Notes: generated by a model not told the origin, from the letters alone. 64,000 bases of DNA from Aquimarina latercula DSM 2041 (GCF_000430645.1 NZ_AUMK01000010.1:186001-250000), one strand, 5' to 3'; numbered from the stretch's first letter, positions 27,046-37,210 are shown. Numbers and translations: made by a program.

Positions 27046-28197
27046 CTAGTAGTTCACATATTCTACTATTTCTAATCCGTACCCTATCATTCCAACACGT
27101 TTTTGTTGAACAGAGTTAGACACTAATCTAAGTTTATGAATATTTAGGTCGTGTAAGATTTGAGCACCTATACCAAAATCCTTGCTATCCATTGCTATTT
27201 TCGGTGCTTTAACGATATCGCTTCCATTCTGCGCTTCATTTAACGCTTTTAATCTGTTTAATAAATTAAACGACTGACTTTCTTGATTAATAAAAACAAT
27301 TGCACCTTTACCTTCTTTATTAATACGAGTGAACATAGCGTCTAAACGCTTATCAGCATTGTTGGTCAAAGTACCAAGAATATCATTATTAAATAATGTA
27401 GAATTGATGCGAGTAAGTACGGGTTCATTATCTGACCAACTTCCTTTTGTTAATGCTATATGAATCTGACTATTAGTAGTCTGCTTATAAGCTCTTAATC
27501 TAAAACTCCCAAAACGTGTTACAATATCAAAATCTTCTTTCTTTTCTATTAGCGAATCGTGCTGCATGCGATACGCAACTAAATCCTCAATAGAAACTAA
27601 CTTAAGATCATACTTTTTAGCAACTTCTACTAATTCTGGAAGTCTTGCCATTGTGCCATCCTCATTCATAATCTCTACAATAACACCAGCAGGTTCCAAT
27701 CCTGCTAATCTTGCAAAATCAATTGCCGCTTCTGTATGTCCTGTTCGTCGTAAAACACCACCTTCTTTTGCTTTTAATGGAAAAATATGTCCAGGTCTTG
27801 CTAAATCATAAGATTTAGTGTCCGGGTCAATCAAAGCTTTTACGGTTTTAGCTCGATCACTCGCAGAAATTCCTGTAGTAACACCATTACCTTTAAGATC
27901 CACAGAAATTGTAAAAGCAGTTTCCATAGGATCCGTATTATTATCGACCATCATATTTAGTTTGAGGTCTTCACAACGCTGTTCTGTTATTGGAGTACAA
28001 ATTAACCCTCTCCCATGAGTTGCCATAAAATTGATCATTTCTGGAGTAACTTTTTCCGCTGCTGCAAGAAAATCTCCTTCATTCTCTCTATCTTCATCAT
28101 CAACCACAATAATCACCTTTCCTTGGCGAATATCCTCTATAGCTTCTTGGATAGTATTCAGTTTTAACTTGTTTTTAGTCTCAGTAACTTGTGACAT
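27046..28197 (-). CDS. ribB: 3,4-dihydroxy-2-butanone 4-phosphate synthase with degenerate GTP cyclohydrolase II domain
   Basis: The 383-residue protein makes the four-carbon precursor of riboflavin from ribulose 5-phosphate. The N-terminal 200 residues are intact RibB (DDEDRENEGD, HGRGLICTP, RRTGHTEAAIDFARLAG). The C-terminal half aligns with GTP cyclohydrolase II (RFGSFRLRAY, FGIGAQILHDLNIHKLRL), but the three zinc cysteines of RibA are absent (INSTLFNNDILGTLTNNADK) and the QEGRGIG loop reads QESQSFN. So the second domain is probably not a cyclohydrolase. It is last in a run with ftsK, lolA and lptF/G. Confidence 0.92.
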   Translation of the reverse strand: MSQVTETKNKLKLNTIQEAIEDIRQGKVIIVVDDEDRENEGDFLAAAEKVTPEMINFMATHGRGLICTPITEQRCEDLKLNMMVDNNTDPMETAFTISVDLKGNGVTTGISASDRAKTVKALIDPDTKSYDLARPGHIFPLKAKEGGVLRRTGHTEAAIDFARLAGLEPAGVIVEIMNEDGTMARLPELVEVAKKYDLKLVSIEDLVAYRMQHDSLIEKKEDFDIVTRFGSFRLRAYKQTTNSQIHIALTKGSWSDNEPVLTRINSTLFNNDILGTLTNNADKRLDAMFTRINKEGKGAIVFINQESQSFNLLNRLKALNEAQNGSDIVKAPKIAMDSKDFGIGAQILHDLNIHKLRLVSNSVQQKRVGMIGYGLEIVEYVNY

Positions 28198-28266
28198 AGC
28201 AATACAATTCTTAATTTAAAAGCAAAGGTACTTTATATAATTATCAAATGGAATAGTATCCACTAA

Positions 28267-30108
28267 TTATCTGATTTTCTTAAGATCTTTATTTAATCTT
28301 TTATTATAGAAAAAATATAGTATTGGAAATAATGGAATACCAATAATTAGAAAAATAATCAAGGATGGTTTCTCTATTAACCCTTCAAGTTTTGTATAAA
28401 AACTTTTCAGATTAACATATGATTTAACCAAAAAGACGATATACGAGATTACACCTAGACCATTAAAAATTAATAGCATTGTTTTATTGCCACCAGCATC
28501 CTTTGAGATCAACATAATTACAATATTTACTATTAACAATAGTAAAAACAATGCAAATACTAACGAAGAATTTTCTTGAAAATTTATTTTATTTTTCTCA
28601 ACCTCAATAAGAGTATTTTGATCTATCTCTACATCAATTTCTTGATTAATCGATAAACTTTTATTTTTATTCTTTTTATCGGATCTCTTTTCAAAAAAAT
28701 CTCGAATAGGTTGTACTAACATATCAAAACTCGCTAATCCCCTATCTCTAGTAGCTCTATACGTAAGGAAAATACTAAGTGGAAAAATAATAAACGTAGA
28801 CAACCAAGATCCAACAAATGGAGGAATCCCTCCTTCTTCTGCCCCGTTCTTAGCAAAGATTCCAATAAAATGATATGTTAGAAACAAGACCACTCCAATA
28901 ACAATTGGCAACCCTAATCCTCCTTTTCTTATAATCGCACCTAATGGAGCTCCTACAAAAAACAGTAAAATACAAGCTATGCCTAGAGCGTACTTATCAT
29001 GTAATGACATTTCATACTTATTAAGTGCTCTCTTTTTAACATCTAATGTTCTTTTAGCTGTTTGAAGTCTTCTTATGACTCCATCAACGTTAGAAAATGC
29101 CAGATTATAGATTTGAGACTTTTGCTTGACACTAAATCGATCATTTATTAAATCTATAGTATCCTTTGTTGCTTTTTTTAAGGTATCTATTTTTAGATTC
29201 CTATTTAACTCTTTAAAACCGTTTCTTCGATTTACATCATCCTCGGTAGCAATATTCTCTTGATTTACCTGAATAGATAACGTATCTATTTGTTGTCTTA
29301 GTCCATTTACATTTAACATATTATACCCTTTACTATATTGCTGGGCATCCATATCAACATTATCCAAAGACGATAAATCTATATTTAATATATATTGTTT
29401 AAAATGGGTTTTAGCGAATGGTAGTTTTTTTCTTTTCTTGGGAGATTTTGGTTGCACCTCTTCATAATAATTCCCATCATTTAAGATAAGTGTAATCAAA
29501 TCAGAATCAATACTTCCTTGCAATTCACCATCGGTAGCTTTTATTACAGTAAAATTACCAAGTCTTGCACCTTTTTTATGAATGATCACATCTTTTAAAA
29601 ATTGATCATTATCCCCATATTTTTCTGATACACGTATATTAATATCTCCCAAATCATTAAACTGATTGGGAGTAATCACCATAGCGGGTTTGACTTTTAC
29701 TATATTTTTACGCAGGTTAACAAACTTACGTTCGGAATTAGGAATTACAGTATTGGAAAATAAAAACGCTCCAATACCCACAAAAAATATAAAAACAGCT
29801 AATGTTCTCATAGCTCTCTGCAATGATATCCCAGATGATTTCATTGCGGCAAACTCATAGTTTTCTGCAAAATTACCAAATATCATTATCGATGTAAGAA
29901 GAATAGTCAATGGCAATACCATTGGTATTAATCTAGGAGTAGCATATGTTAAAAACTTTATTATTACTGCAAAATCTAAATCCTTTCCCGCTAACTCCGA
30001 TATAAATAACCAGATTGTTTGCAATAAAAGAATAAACATAATGATAATAAAGAGTGGGAAAAAAGTCTTTAAAAAAGTCGTTAGAATATATCTGTCAAGT
30101 ATTTTCAC
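28267..30108 (-). CDS. LptF/LptG family lipopolysaccharide transport permease
   Basis: The 613-residue protein has N-terminal membrane helices (ILDRYILTTFLKTFFPLFI, typical LptF/G start), a large periplasmic jelly-roll region and C-terminal helices (ALGIACILLFFVGAPLGAIIRKGGLG). It is longer than the usual 360-400 residues because of a central insertion and a C-terminal tail with more helices. With LptB it extracts lipopolysaccharide from the inner membrane. The start is GTG at 30108. It follows lolA in a cell-envelope operon. Confidence 0.9.
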   Translation of the reverse strand: MKILDRYILTTFLKTFFPLFIIIMFILLLQTIWLFISELAGKDLDFAVIIKFLTYATPRLIPMVLPLTILLTSIMIFGNFAENYEFAAMKSSGISLQRAMRTLAVFIFFVGIGAFLFSNTVIPNSERKFVNLRKNIVKVKPAMVITPNQFNDLGDINIRVSEKYGDNDQFLKDVIIHKKGARLGNFTVIKATDGELQGSIDSDLITLILNDGNYYEEVQPKSPKKRKKLPFAKTHFKQYILNIDLSSLDNVDMDAQQYSKGYNMLNVNGLRQQIDTLSIQVNQENIATEDDVNRRNGFKELNRNLKIDTLKKATKDTIDLINDRFSVKQKSQIYNLAFSNVDGVIRRLQTAKRTLDVKKRALNKYEMSLHDKYALGIACILLFFVGAPLGAIIRKGGLGLPIVIGVVLFLTYHFIGIFAKNGAEEGGIPPFVGSWLSTFIIFPLSIFLTYRATRDRGLASFDMLVQPIRDFFEKRSDKKNKNKSLSINQEIDVEIDQNTLIEVEKNKINFQENSSLVFALFLLLLIVNIVIMLISKDAGGNKTMLLIFNGLGVISYIVFLVKSYVNLKSFYTKLEGLIEKPSLIIFLIIGIPLFPILYFFYNKRLNKDLKKIR

Positions 30109-30127
30109 CTATTCGTCTATAAAATAA

Positions 30128-30146
30128 ATCCCGAAATCTTCGGGAT
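30128..30146. other. Small hairpin between lolA and lptF/G
   Basis: ATCCCGAA and TTCGGGAT arms with a 3-base loop lie in the 74-base gap. Without a good T-run it is more likely a processing or partial attenuation element than a full terminator. Confidence 0.35.
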
Positions 30147-30182
30147 GTAAATTGTTTTTAATATTAGCCTATAAATATATCA

Positions 30183-30818
30183 CTAATCTAAACGATTGAT
30201 ATAATAATTAGCATATTTTGATTCATCAAAAACAAATAATGTTTTTGATAATGGTTGATTTGTTTTAAAACTATTTACTGTAATTGTAATATTAGTCCCA
30301 TTATTTTGCATCAAAATTAATTTATAAATATGTTTTGTTTGCTTATCTACACCTAATAAAATCTCTTTTAATTCACTATTAGAATCAATAGGGATCAATT
30401 TCACAAATTGAATCTTTCTTCCTTGTACATCTTGTACAATATCTAACTTAGAAGTATAACCATCTTCATAAAAAGTAAGCATTTTTGAAGGTGTTACACT
30501 GGATTCATCTTCGGCACTCTGAGAAGAAATATTTATTTCTTCATCCTCAGGAACTATCATATGCAATTTCTTACCATCATACATTTGCTCCGTTCCCATT
30601 AAATTTAATAAGTACTTTTCTCCCAAAAGAGTTACATCACCTCTTGTTTCTTGAGAAACATTTTCTGCTGGGTTATTAAGTGCATATTTAAACCCAATAA
30701 CTATATTATCATAACTCTTTACTTTAGCGGACACCTCATCCAAAAGTTTTTTAGCATCTTGTGCTTGAGTATTTGCTATAAAAAGTGTTACTACTAAAAA
30801 AAATATTCTATGTATCAT
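30183..30818 (-). CDS. lolA: LolA-like outer membrane lipoprotein carrier
   Basis: The 211-residue secreted protein has a signal peptide (LVVTLFIANTQAQ) and a LolA fold with strands such as GDVTLLGEKYLLNLMGTEQMYDG (family motif) and VDKQTKHIYKLILMQNNGT. LolA carries lipoproteins through the periplasm from LolCDE to the outer membrane. It lies between ftsK and lptF/G, a common flavobacterial order. Confidence 0.88.
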   Translation of the reverse strand: MIHRIFFLVVTLFIANTQAQDAKKLLDEVSAKVKSYDNIVIGFKYALNNPAENVSQETRGDVTLLGEKYLLNLMGTEQMYDGKKLHMIVPEDEEINISSQSAEDESSVTPSKMLTFYEDGYTSKLDIVQDVQGRKIQFVKLIPIDSNSELKEILLGVDKQTKHIYKLILMQNNGTNITITVNSFKTNQPLSKTLFVFDESKYANYYINRLD

Positions 30819-30863
30819 CTATGTATTTCTATTGTATTTAAAAAACTCTTTTATCTAATTTAA

Positions 30864-33338
30864 TTACTTTTCAGCGTCTAACAATTGTTTTAAAGCAATT
30901 AAATCTGTTACTAAAACTTGCCTCGCTTTGCTCCCTTCAAAAGGGCCAACAATACCAGCTGCTTCTAATTGATCAATTAATCTTCCTGCTCGATTATAAC
31001 CTAATTTAAGTTTTCTTTGTAATAAAGACGCCGAACCTTGCTGTGCTGTGACAATAACTTCTGCTGCTTCATTAAAAAGTTTATCTCTATCTTTTACATC
31101 TATATCAAGACTTGTGCCACTTTCTTCTCCAGAATATTCGGGTAATAAGTGAGCATCTGGATACGCTTTTTGGCTTCCTATGTACTCTGTAATCCTTTCT
31201 ACTTCTGGCGTATCTACAAAGGCACATTGAATCCTAACCAAGTCATTACCTTGTGTATATAACATATCCCCTCGACCAATTAATTGATCTGCACCACCGG
31301 TATCTAAAATAGTACGAGAATCAATTTTGGATGTTACCCTAAAAGCAATTCTTGCAGGAAAATTTGCTTTAATCATACCTGTAATTACATTTACAGAAGG
31401 TCTTTGAGTTGCAATAATTAAATGTATCCCAATAGCCCTTGCCAATTGTGCTAATCTAGCAATTGGTGTTTCTACCTCTTTACCTGCGGTCATAATAAGA
31501 TCCGCAAACTCATCTACTACAAGCACTATATAAGGTAAAAACTTATGTCCATTTTCTGGATTTAATTTCCTAGCCCTAAACTTAGTATTGTACTCCTTAA
31601 TATTACGTACCATTGCATTTTTAAGCAAATCGTACCGAGTATCCATTTCTATACAAAGAGAATTCAATGTATTAATCACCTTATTATTATCGGTAATAAT
31701 AGCTTCTTCTGCATCTGGTAGTTTAGCCAAATAATGTCGTTCTATTTTATTGAATAAGGTAAGTTCTACTTTTTTAGGATCTACTAGAACAAACTTAACT
31801 TCTGCTGGGTGTTTTTTATACAACAGAGATGTTAAGATAGCATTTAAACCTACTGATTTACCTTGTCCAGTTGCTCCTGCCATTAATAAGTGAGGCATTT
31901 TGGCTAAATCAACAACAAACGTCTCATTAGAAATTGTTTTCCCTAAAGATAAAGGAAGCTCCATCTCTGCTCCCTGAAACTTAGAGGATGCGATCGCAGA
32001 TCTCATAGAAACAATTGTCGATTTTTTATTAGGTACTTCAATACCAATAGTTCCTTTACCAGGAATCGGAGCAATAATTCTGATTCCTAAAGCTGCTAAA
32101 GAAAGAGCAATATCATCTTCTAAATTTTTAATTTTAGAAATACGGATTCCAGCTTCTGGTACTATTTCATAAAGCGTAACTGTAGGACCAACTGTAGCCT
32201 TAATCTGAGCAATTTCTATTTTGTAGTTTTTTAATGTTTCTACAATACGATTTTTATTTTCTTCTAACTCCCCTTGATCAATAGTTATCCCTCCATTTTG
32301 AATTGAATAATCTTTTAACAATTCAATAGTTGGGAACTTAAAATTACCTAGTTCTAATTTTGGATCAAACTCACCAAAATCTTTCACCAATTTTGCACTT
32401 AAGTTCTCAACTTCCTCTTCTTCCACCACAGTCTCGACTTCCATAGCAATGTCTTCGGGGTTATCCTCTGATTTGATAATTAATTTTTCCGGAATTTCAT
32501 CAGATTGGTTTTCTGGATTACCGAAAAACTCGTTTACAGTTGTTTTGGTAGAATTGGTAGCCGTCTTAGTTTCTGTCGAAGTTTTAACTTTTTCTAATAC
32601 AGGTGTATCTACTGAGAGTTCTTTAATATCGCCTGCAGATATATTCTCTGTCTTAGATACTACTTCTTTATTTTCTTTTCTTTTAGCCCTAGAACCATTT
32701 ATCTTTTTAGCAGACTCATAATCCTTTGTAATCTCCGTTTGGGTTTTCCTTAAAGAAGCAGAAATTTTTTCTGGAGTATAACGCAAGCGGACAACTATAT
32801 ATACAATTGCAAAAAACGCTAAAACCAATACGGTTCCTATAAAACCAATATAGTCCTGCATCAAATCATTAATTTCGAACCCAATTACTCCTGCAAATAA
32901 TCCACTTTCTTTTTGCACAAAACCAAAAATCACAGAAATCCATAGCATCACCAGCGTTCCCCAGAACCAAAATCCTGCAAGCTTCTTTTTGTTTAAATCA
33001 AAAAACAAATAAACTCCGGATAAAGAAATTAATACTGGAATTATTATCGCAGAAATACCGAACCCTCTAAAAATAAAAAAGTCACTAACTTTTGCTCCAG
33101 ATATACTTAGCCAGTTTTTAGCAGAAGAAGTCCTATTTGGAAATTGAGATATTTCGCTTTGATCTATTTTCCAATTAAAGAAAAATGATACAAATGCAAA
33201 GAATAATGCAATCCCCAAAAAAAACAAGAAACTACCCAAAATAACTTTTTGTTGTCTGGATAAGGTTAGTTTTTCTTTTAAAGGAGTTTTGGTTTTTTTT
33301 GAAGTTTTCCTTTTTGTTGTTACCTTTTTTTTTGCCAT
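30864..33338 (-). CDS. ftsK: DNA translocase FtsK
   Basis: The 824-residue protein has four N-terminal membrane helices (about 30-190), an acidic linker, and a RecA-like motor with Walker A GATGQGKSVGLN, Walker B VLVVDEFADLI and the ATQRPSVNVITG motif, followed by a C-terminal winged-helix gamma domain (LQRKLKLGYNRAGRLIDQLE). It pumps chromosome termini through the septum during division and activates dimer resolution. First gene of the envelope operon ftsK-lolA-lptF/G-ribB. Confidence 0.96.
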   Translation of the reverse strand: MAKKKVTTKRKTSKKTKTPLKEKLTLSRQQKVILGSFLFFLGIALFFAFVSFFFNWKIDQSEISQFPNRTSSAKNWLSISGAKVSDFFIFRGFGISAIIIPVLISLSGVYLFFDLNKKKLAGFWFWGTLVMLWISVIFGFVQKESGLFAGVIGFEINDLMQDYIGFIGTVLVLAFFAIVYIVVRLRYTPEKISASLRKTQTEITKDYESAKKINGSRAKRKENKEVVSKTENISAGDIKELSVDTPVLEKVKTSTETKTATNSTKTTVNEFFGNPENQSDEIPEKLIIKSEDNPEDIAMEVETVVEEEEVENLSAKLVKDFGEFDPKLELGNFKFPTIELLKDYSIQNGGITIDQGELEENKNRIVETLKNYKIEIAQIKATVGPTVTLYEIVPEAGIRISKIKNLEDDIALSLAALGIRIIAPIPGKGTIGIEVPNKKSTIVSMRSAIASSKFQGAEMELPLSLGKTISNETFVVDLAKMPHLLMAGATGQGKSVGLNAILTSLLYKKHPAEVKFVLVDPKKVELTLFNKIERHYLAKLPDAEEAIITDNNKVINTLNSLCIEMDTRYDLLKNAMVRNIKEYNTKFRARKLNPENGHKFLPYIVLVVDEFADLIMTAGKEVETPIARLAQLARAIGIHLIIATQRPSVNVITGMIKANFPARIAFRVTSKIDSRTILDTGGADQLIGRGDMLYTQGNDLVRIQCAFVDTPEVERITEYIGSQKAYPDAHLLPEYSGEESGTSLDIDVKDRDKLFNEAAEVIVTAQQGSASLLQRKLKLGYNRAGRLIDQLEAAGIVGPFEGSKARQVLVTDLIALKQLLDAEK

Positions 33339-33405
33339 TTTTTGGATGTGTTATCGCAAAAATACGAATATCTATATTGGAACGTAAAAATGGAAAAAAA
33401 ATTTT

Positions 33406-33774
33406 CTAGAATAAATATGGAAAGTATATAATACAACCAATAACAACTGCTGTTATTGCAGCTATAAATACTGCTCCGGCCGCAATATCCTTAATAAATC
33501 CAATTTTATTATGAAAATCAGGATGTATAAAATCTGCAATTGCTTCTATAGCTGTATTTACTCCTTCTACACTCATAACAAGGCCAATAGCAAAGGTTTG
33601 TAATATCCATTCTATTCCTGTGATATTATTATAAAAGCCAAGGGCTGTCATCACAATTGCAATAACAGCCTGTACTTGTATACTCGGTTCTGTTTTTAAG
33701 AGTATTAGTGCACCCTTTATCGCATATCCACAACCACGTAATCTACCAACAATGAACGTTGAGAATTTACTCAT
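33406..33774 (-). CDS. dgkA: Diacylglycerol kinase family membrane protein (DgkA)
   Basis: The 122-residue protein has three membrane helices and the DgkA/undecaprenol kinase signature VEGVNTAIEAIADF. It phosphorylates diacylglycerol or undecaprenol in the inner membrane. It lies 9 bases after tpx and so is probably co-transcribed with it. Confidence 0.92.
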   Translation of the reverse strand: MSKFSTFIVGRLRGCGYAIKGALILLKTEPSIQVQAVIAIVMTALGFYNNITGIEWILQTFAIGLVMSVEGVNTAIEAIADFIHPDFHNKIGFIKDIAAGAVFIAAITAVVIGCIIYFPYLF

Positions 33775-33783
33775 AGATACTTT

Positions 33784-34284
33784 TTATGTTAATGTTTTTA
33801 TAGCCTCGGTGTAATTAGGTTCTTGTGCAATTTCTGGCACTTGTTCTGCGTGCACAACAACACCTTCTTGATCAACAACAATTACAGCTCTCGAGTGAAG
33901 TCCTTTCATTGGCCCATCAACTATTTCTAATCCATAGTCTTTTCCAAACTTACCGTCTCTAAAATCAGAATGATTAACTACATTTTCTAACCCTTCTGCT
34001 CCGCAAAATCTAGCTTGCGCAAATGGTAAATCTCTAGAGACACAAAGAACTTTGGTATTCGATAAATTACTAGCCTCTTTATTAAATTGTCTAACCGAAG
34101 CTGCACAAACTCCTGTATCAATTGATGGAAAAATATTCAAAACAACTCTTGAGCCTTTATAATCGGAAAGTTTGGATACTGATAAATCTGTATTTACCAG
34201 TTCAAAATCTGGAGCTGTTTCACCTACTTTAGGTAATTCTCCATTTGTATGTATTGCGTTTCCACCTAGTGTTATTGCTGCCAT
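33784..34284 (-). CDS. tpx: Thiol peroxidase (atypical 2-Cys peroxiredoxin)
   Basis: The 166-residue Tpx has the peroxidatic cysteine in PSIDTGVCAASVRQF and the resolving cysteine in RFCGAEGL, with conserved KDYGLEI. It reduces lipid and hydrogen peroxides using thioredoxin. First gene of the tpx-dgkA pair, divergent from the metalloprotease. Confidence 0.95.
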   Translation of the reverse strand: MAAITLGGNAIHTNGELPKVGETAPDFELVNTDLSVSKLSDYKGSRVVLNIFPSIDTGVCAASVRQFNKEASNLSNTKVLCVSRDLPFAQARFCGAEGLENVVNHSDFRDGKFGKDYGLEIVDGPMKGLHSRAVIVVDQEGVVVHAEQVPEIAQEPNYTEAIKTLT

Positions 34285-34419
34285 TTTGTGTGTTTTTATA
34301 CCTAAAAATTAGGTAGGTTTATTTTTACTTCAAGTTTACACATAACAAGAGAAATAAAAAAATTTTTAGGGTTTTAAACAGAATAATTGTTTTTATAATA
34401 ACACAAAACTTTATTCACT

Positions 34420-36519
34420 ATGAGAAAAACCAATATCTTAACGCTATTTACATTCACACTATTTTCCATAGTTAATGCACAAAAGACACCCGACGAAATA
34501 GCACGGGAATGGATCAATGAGAATAAAGCAAATCTGAAAATTGCTATAGATGACAATCTTATGCTTAGAGCTTCTAGAGCGAGCTTATCTGGTCATACAT
34601 TAAGATACCAACAAACCATCAATAATATTCCGGTTTATGATACCGAGTTAACCATACATGTTTCTAAAAAAAACAAAGTTACCCATGTAGCGAACAATTA
34701 TGATATAAACGTAGCAAAAGTAAATACTACTCCGGCTGTTTTTAAAACATCTGCGTTAGATATAGCCAAGGCATATATAGATGCTAAAGGGTATTTTTCG
34801 AGAGAAGAATCCAAATTATATGTGTACAATAAAATGGGTGACACTAAATTAGTTTATGTTAATAAAATTAGAGCAACCACTCCTATTGGGTATTGGGAAG
34901 TAATTGTAGATGCACAAACCGGAGAAGTGTTAAATTCACAAAACATAGATATTGAGCATAATTTTAAATTTATAAATAAGAAAAAAACGACTCTTTATAG
35001 TAAAGAGGATCATAAAAATATAGTAAAAGGTCATCAGAATCAAAAGAAAAATGAAGCCGCTTCGTTTCTGGTAGAAGGATCAGGAATGATATTTGACCCA
35101 GACCCTTTATCTGCAACCGGCCAAACCTATGGTGGGAATTATGCAGACAATAATGATGCAACTAACGCTCAGCTAGATGCAGCTCGCACCTCTGTTGTAC
35201 TTAAAGATATTACTTTAACTAATGGCGTCTACAGACTAAAAGGGCCATATGTGGAAATTGCAGATCTTCAAGCACCTTCCAAAGGGCTATTCACTCAAGC
35301 AAATTCAAATTTTAATTTTAACAGAAGTGAAGATGGTTTTGAGGCCGTAAACTGTTATTACCATTTAGATAAAAGTCTACGGTATATTAATGAAACACTA
35401 GGTATTGATTTAGTATCATTATTTAATAATGGAGTTTTAGAATATGACCCTAGTAGCTTTAATGGAGCTGACAATTCATCATATGGTGGTGGTCAATTAA
35501 ATTTTGGAGAAGGAGGAGTTGATGATGCAGAGGATGCTGATGTTATTCTTCATGAATTAGGACATGGATTACACGATTGGATTACCAACGGTTCTTTATC
35601 ACAAGTAGAAGCTTTAAGTGAAGGATGTGGAGACTATTGGGCACAATCGTATAAAAGAAGTTTAGAACAATGGCAATCGACTGACGCTTCCTATCATTTC
35701 GTTTTTGGATGGGACGGTCATAATCAATTCTGGGGCGGAAGATCAACTAATTATTCTGCTCAATATCCTAATGATCTTATTACAGGTTTTAATCACAATA
35801 ATGGACAAATTTGGGCAACTAGTTTGATGAGAATTTTTGATATTATTGGTAGAGAGAAAACAGACAAGGCTTTTTTAGAAGGGTTAGGAATGACAAATAG
35901 CGCTACTAATCAAGAAAATGCTGCTATAGCCGTAAGACAAGCCGCAATAGACATGGGATATAGCTGTGCAGACGTTGATGTATTTACAACCGAATTTACA
36001 GCTACTGGATATACAATGCCTACAATTGATCTTGTAGTTAATTGTCCGCAGGATCAATCTGTCTCTCTAGACGCTGGAAGCTCTTCTTATACAGTCCAAG
36101 ATTATAGGCTAATGGCCAATGCTATTAATACAGGATGTAATACTAGCATTACTCAAAACCCAATAGCAGGTACATCATTACCCGAAGGTGTTCACATAAT
36201 AACAATAACAGCAACCGGAAACACTTCGGTCTCTTGTACTTTTAATATAACCGTAGATAACAACACGCTGGACACTGAAGATTTCATTGAGAAAACTGGT
36301 GTAACGCTCTATCCGGTTCCAGCCAAGGATAATATTATTTTAGATGGAAAATTTGACAATAGAGAAACACTTCAAATTTATAATCTTGTAGGTCAACAAT
36401 TAATGGAAATCTCGATTATAGAGAACATAACAAGAATAAACATTTCTAAATTACCTAAAGGAGTTTATTTTGGGTCTTTCAAAAACAAAAAAGGAACTTT
36501 AAAATTTGTTAAAGATTAA
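34420..36519 (+). CDS. Secreted M36-like zinc metalloprotease with T9SS sorting domain
   Basis: The 699-residue protein has a signal peptide (FSIVNAQ), an N-terminal fungalysin/thermolysin propeptide-like region (about 45-170), a catalytic domain with HELGH (H378, E379, H382) and a probable third zinc ligand E401 in ALSEGCGDYW, an HYR-like domain (about 545-620) and a type A C-terminal sorting domain (TLYPVPAKDNI to FVKD). It should leave the cell through the type IX system and digest protein outside. Exact peptidase family (M36) is by motif only. Confidence 0.88.
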   Translation: MRKTNILTLFTFTLFSIVNAQKTPDEIAREWINENKANLKIAIDDNLMLRASRASLSGHTLRYQQTINNIPVYDTELTIHVSKKNKVTHVANNYDINVAKVNTTPAVFKTSALDIAKAYIDAKGYFSREESKLYVYNKMGDTKLVYVNKIRATTPIGYWEVIVDAQTGEVLNSQNIDIEHNFKFINKKKTTLYSKEDHKNIVKGHQNQKKNEAASFLVEGSGMIFDPDPLSATGQTYGGNYADNNDATNAQLDAARTSVVLKDITLTNGVYRLKGPYVEIADLQAPSKGLFTQANSNFNFNRSEDGFEAVNCYYHLDKSLRYINETLGIDLVSLFNNGVLEYDPSSFNGADNSSYGGGQLNFGEGGVDDAEDADVILHELGHGLHDWITNGSLSQVEALSEGCGDYWAQSYKRSLEQWQSTDASYHFVFGWDGHNQFWGGRSTNYSAQYPNDLITGFNHNNGQIWATSLMRIFDIIGREKTDKAFLEGLGMTNSATNQENAAIAVRQAAIDMGYSCADVDVFTTEFTATGYTMPTIDLVVNCPQDQSVSLDAGSSSYTVQDYRLMANAINTGCNTSITQNPIAGTSLPEGVHIITITATGNTSVSCTFNITVDNNTLDTEDFIEKTGVTLYPVPAKDNIILDGKFDNRETLQIYNLVGQQLMEISIIENITRINISKLPKGVYFGSFKNKKGTLKFVKD

Positions 36520-36531
36520 TTCTTATATCAT

Positions 36532-36566
36532 AAAAAAACCACTCATTATCAATGAGTGGTTTTTTT
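36532..36566. terminator. Terminator after the metalloprotease
   Basis: AAAAAAACCACTCATT / AATGAGTGGTTTTTTT stem with a 3-base loop, bidirectional, between convergent genes. Confidence 0.85.
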
Positions 36567-36588
36567 ATATTTTAATAACAATCTTTTT

Positions 36589-36846
36589 TTAGGAATCTAT
36601 CGATCCCATAACTCGTTGCATGAAATTGTTTAGCGCCTCTTTTTTAGAAGTGCCATCCTTAATCATTTTATTCACTTCGATAGCTCCATACATGTTAGAA
36701 ATCAACTCTCCAATTACATCTAACTCTTCGTCTTTTAGGGAAGGAACTTCTGTAAGTGCTTCTAAGGTTTCAATCGTTTCCACCACAAAATCCTCATCGT
36801 TTTCTTCAATGAAAGAAGTAAGGTGTTTAATTATTGGCAACTTCAT
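36589..36846 (-). CDS. Small conserved protein encoded with thioredoxin (DUF6952-like)
   Basis: An 85-residue acidic, helical protein (MKLPIIKHLTSFIEENDEDF, then ETLEALTEVPSLKDEELDVIGELISN). I believe it belongs to the small Bacteroidetes family DUF6952, but this is from memory. Its start overlaps the end of the thioredoxin gene by 20 bases, so it is translationally coupled to it and probably helps in peroxide defence or thioredoxin turnover. No catalytic motif is visible. Confidence 0.75.
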   Translation of the reverse strand: MKLPIIKHLTSFIEENDEDFVVETIETLEALTEVPSLKDEELDVIGELISNMYGAIEVNKMIKDGTSKKEALNNFMQRVMGSIDS

Positions 36847-37141
36847 CTACTAATTCTTTTAGAATATCAAATTTATTTGTCTGAACCTGATTTACAAAAA
36901 CTCCATTTTTAAAAGTGGCAAACGTCGGAAGATTATCCACAGTAGCCATTTTTCTAGATTCAGGATTTTTTTCAGCATCCACTATAACAAATGCAGTATC
37001 ATTTTTTTCTGAAGCTAATTTTTTAAATTTAGGCTTCATAATTCTACAGTTTCCGCACCAAGTTGCAGAGTACTGAACTACTACTGTATTGTTATCTTTT
37101 ATTACCTCAGAAAGGTTATCCGTTGTTAATTCTTGAACCAT
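36827..37141 (-). CDS. Thioredoxin family protein
   Basis: The 104-residue single thioredoxin domain has the active site TWCGNCRIMKP (CGNC rather than CGPC) and the cis-proline loop NLPTFATFKNG. No signal peptide, so cytoplasmic. It lies 69 bases after the 2-Cys peroxiredoxin gene and likely reduces it. Confidence 0.92.
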   Translation of the reverse strand: MVQELTTDNLSEVIKDNNTVVVQYSATWCGNCRIMKPKFKKLASEKNDTAFVIVDAEKNPESRKMATVDNLPTFATFKNGVFVNQVQTNKFDILKELVDEVANN

Positions 37142-37210
37142 AATTTATAAAACTATAAAAGAAACTTCTCCAAAACCTCAATTTTGAAGAAGTTTTTAAA
37201 CGATTATTTC

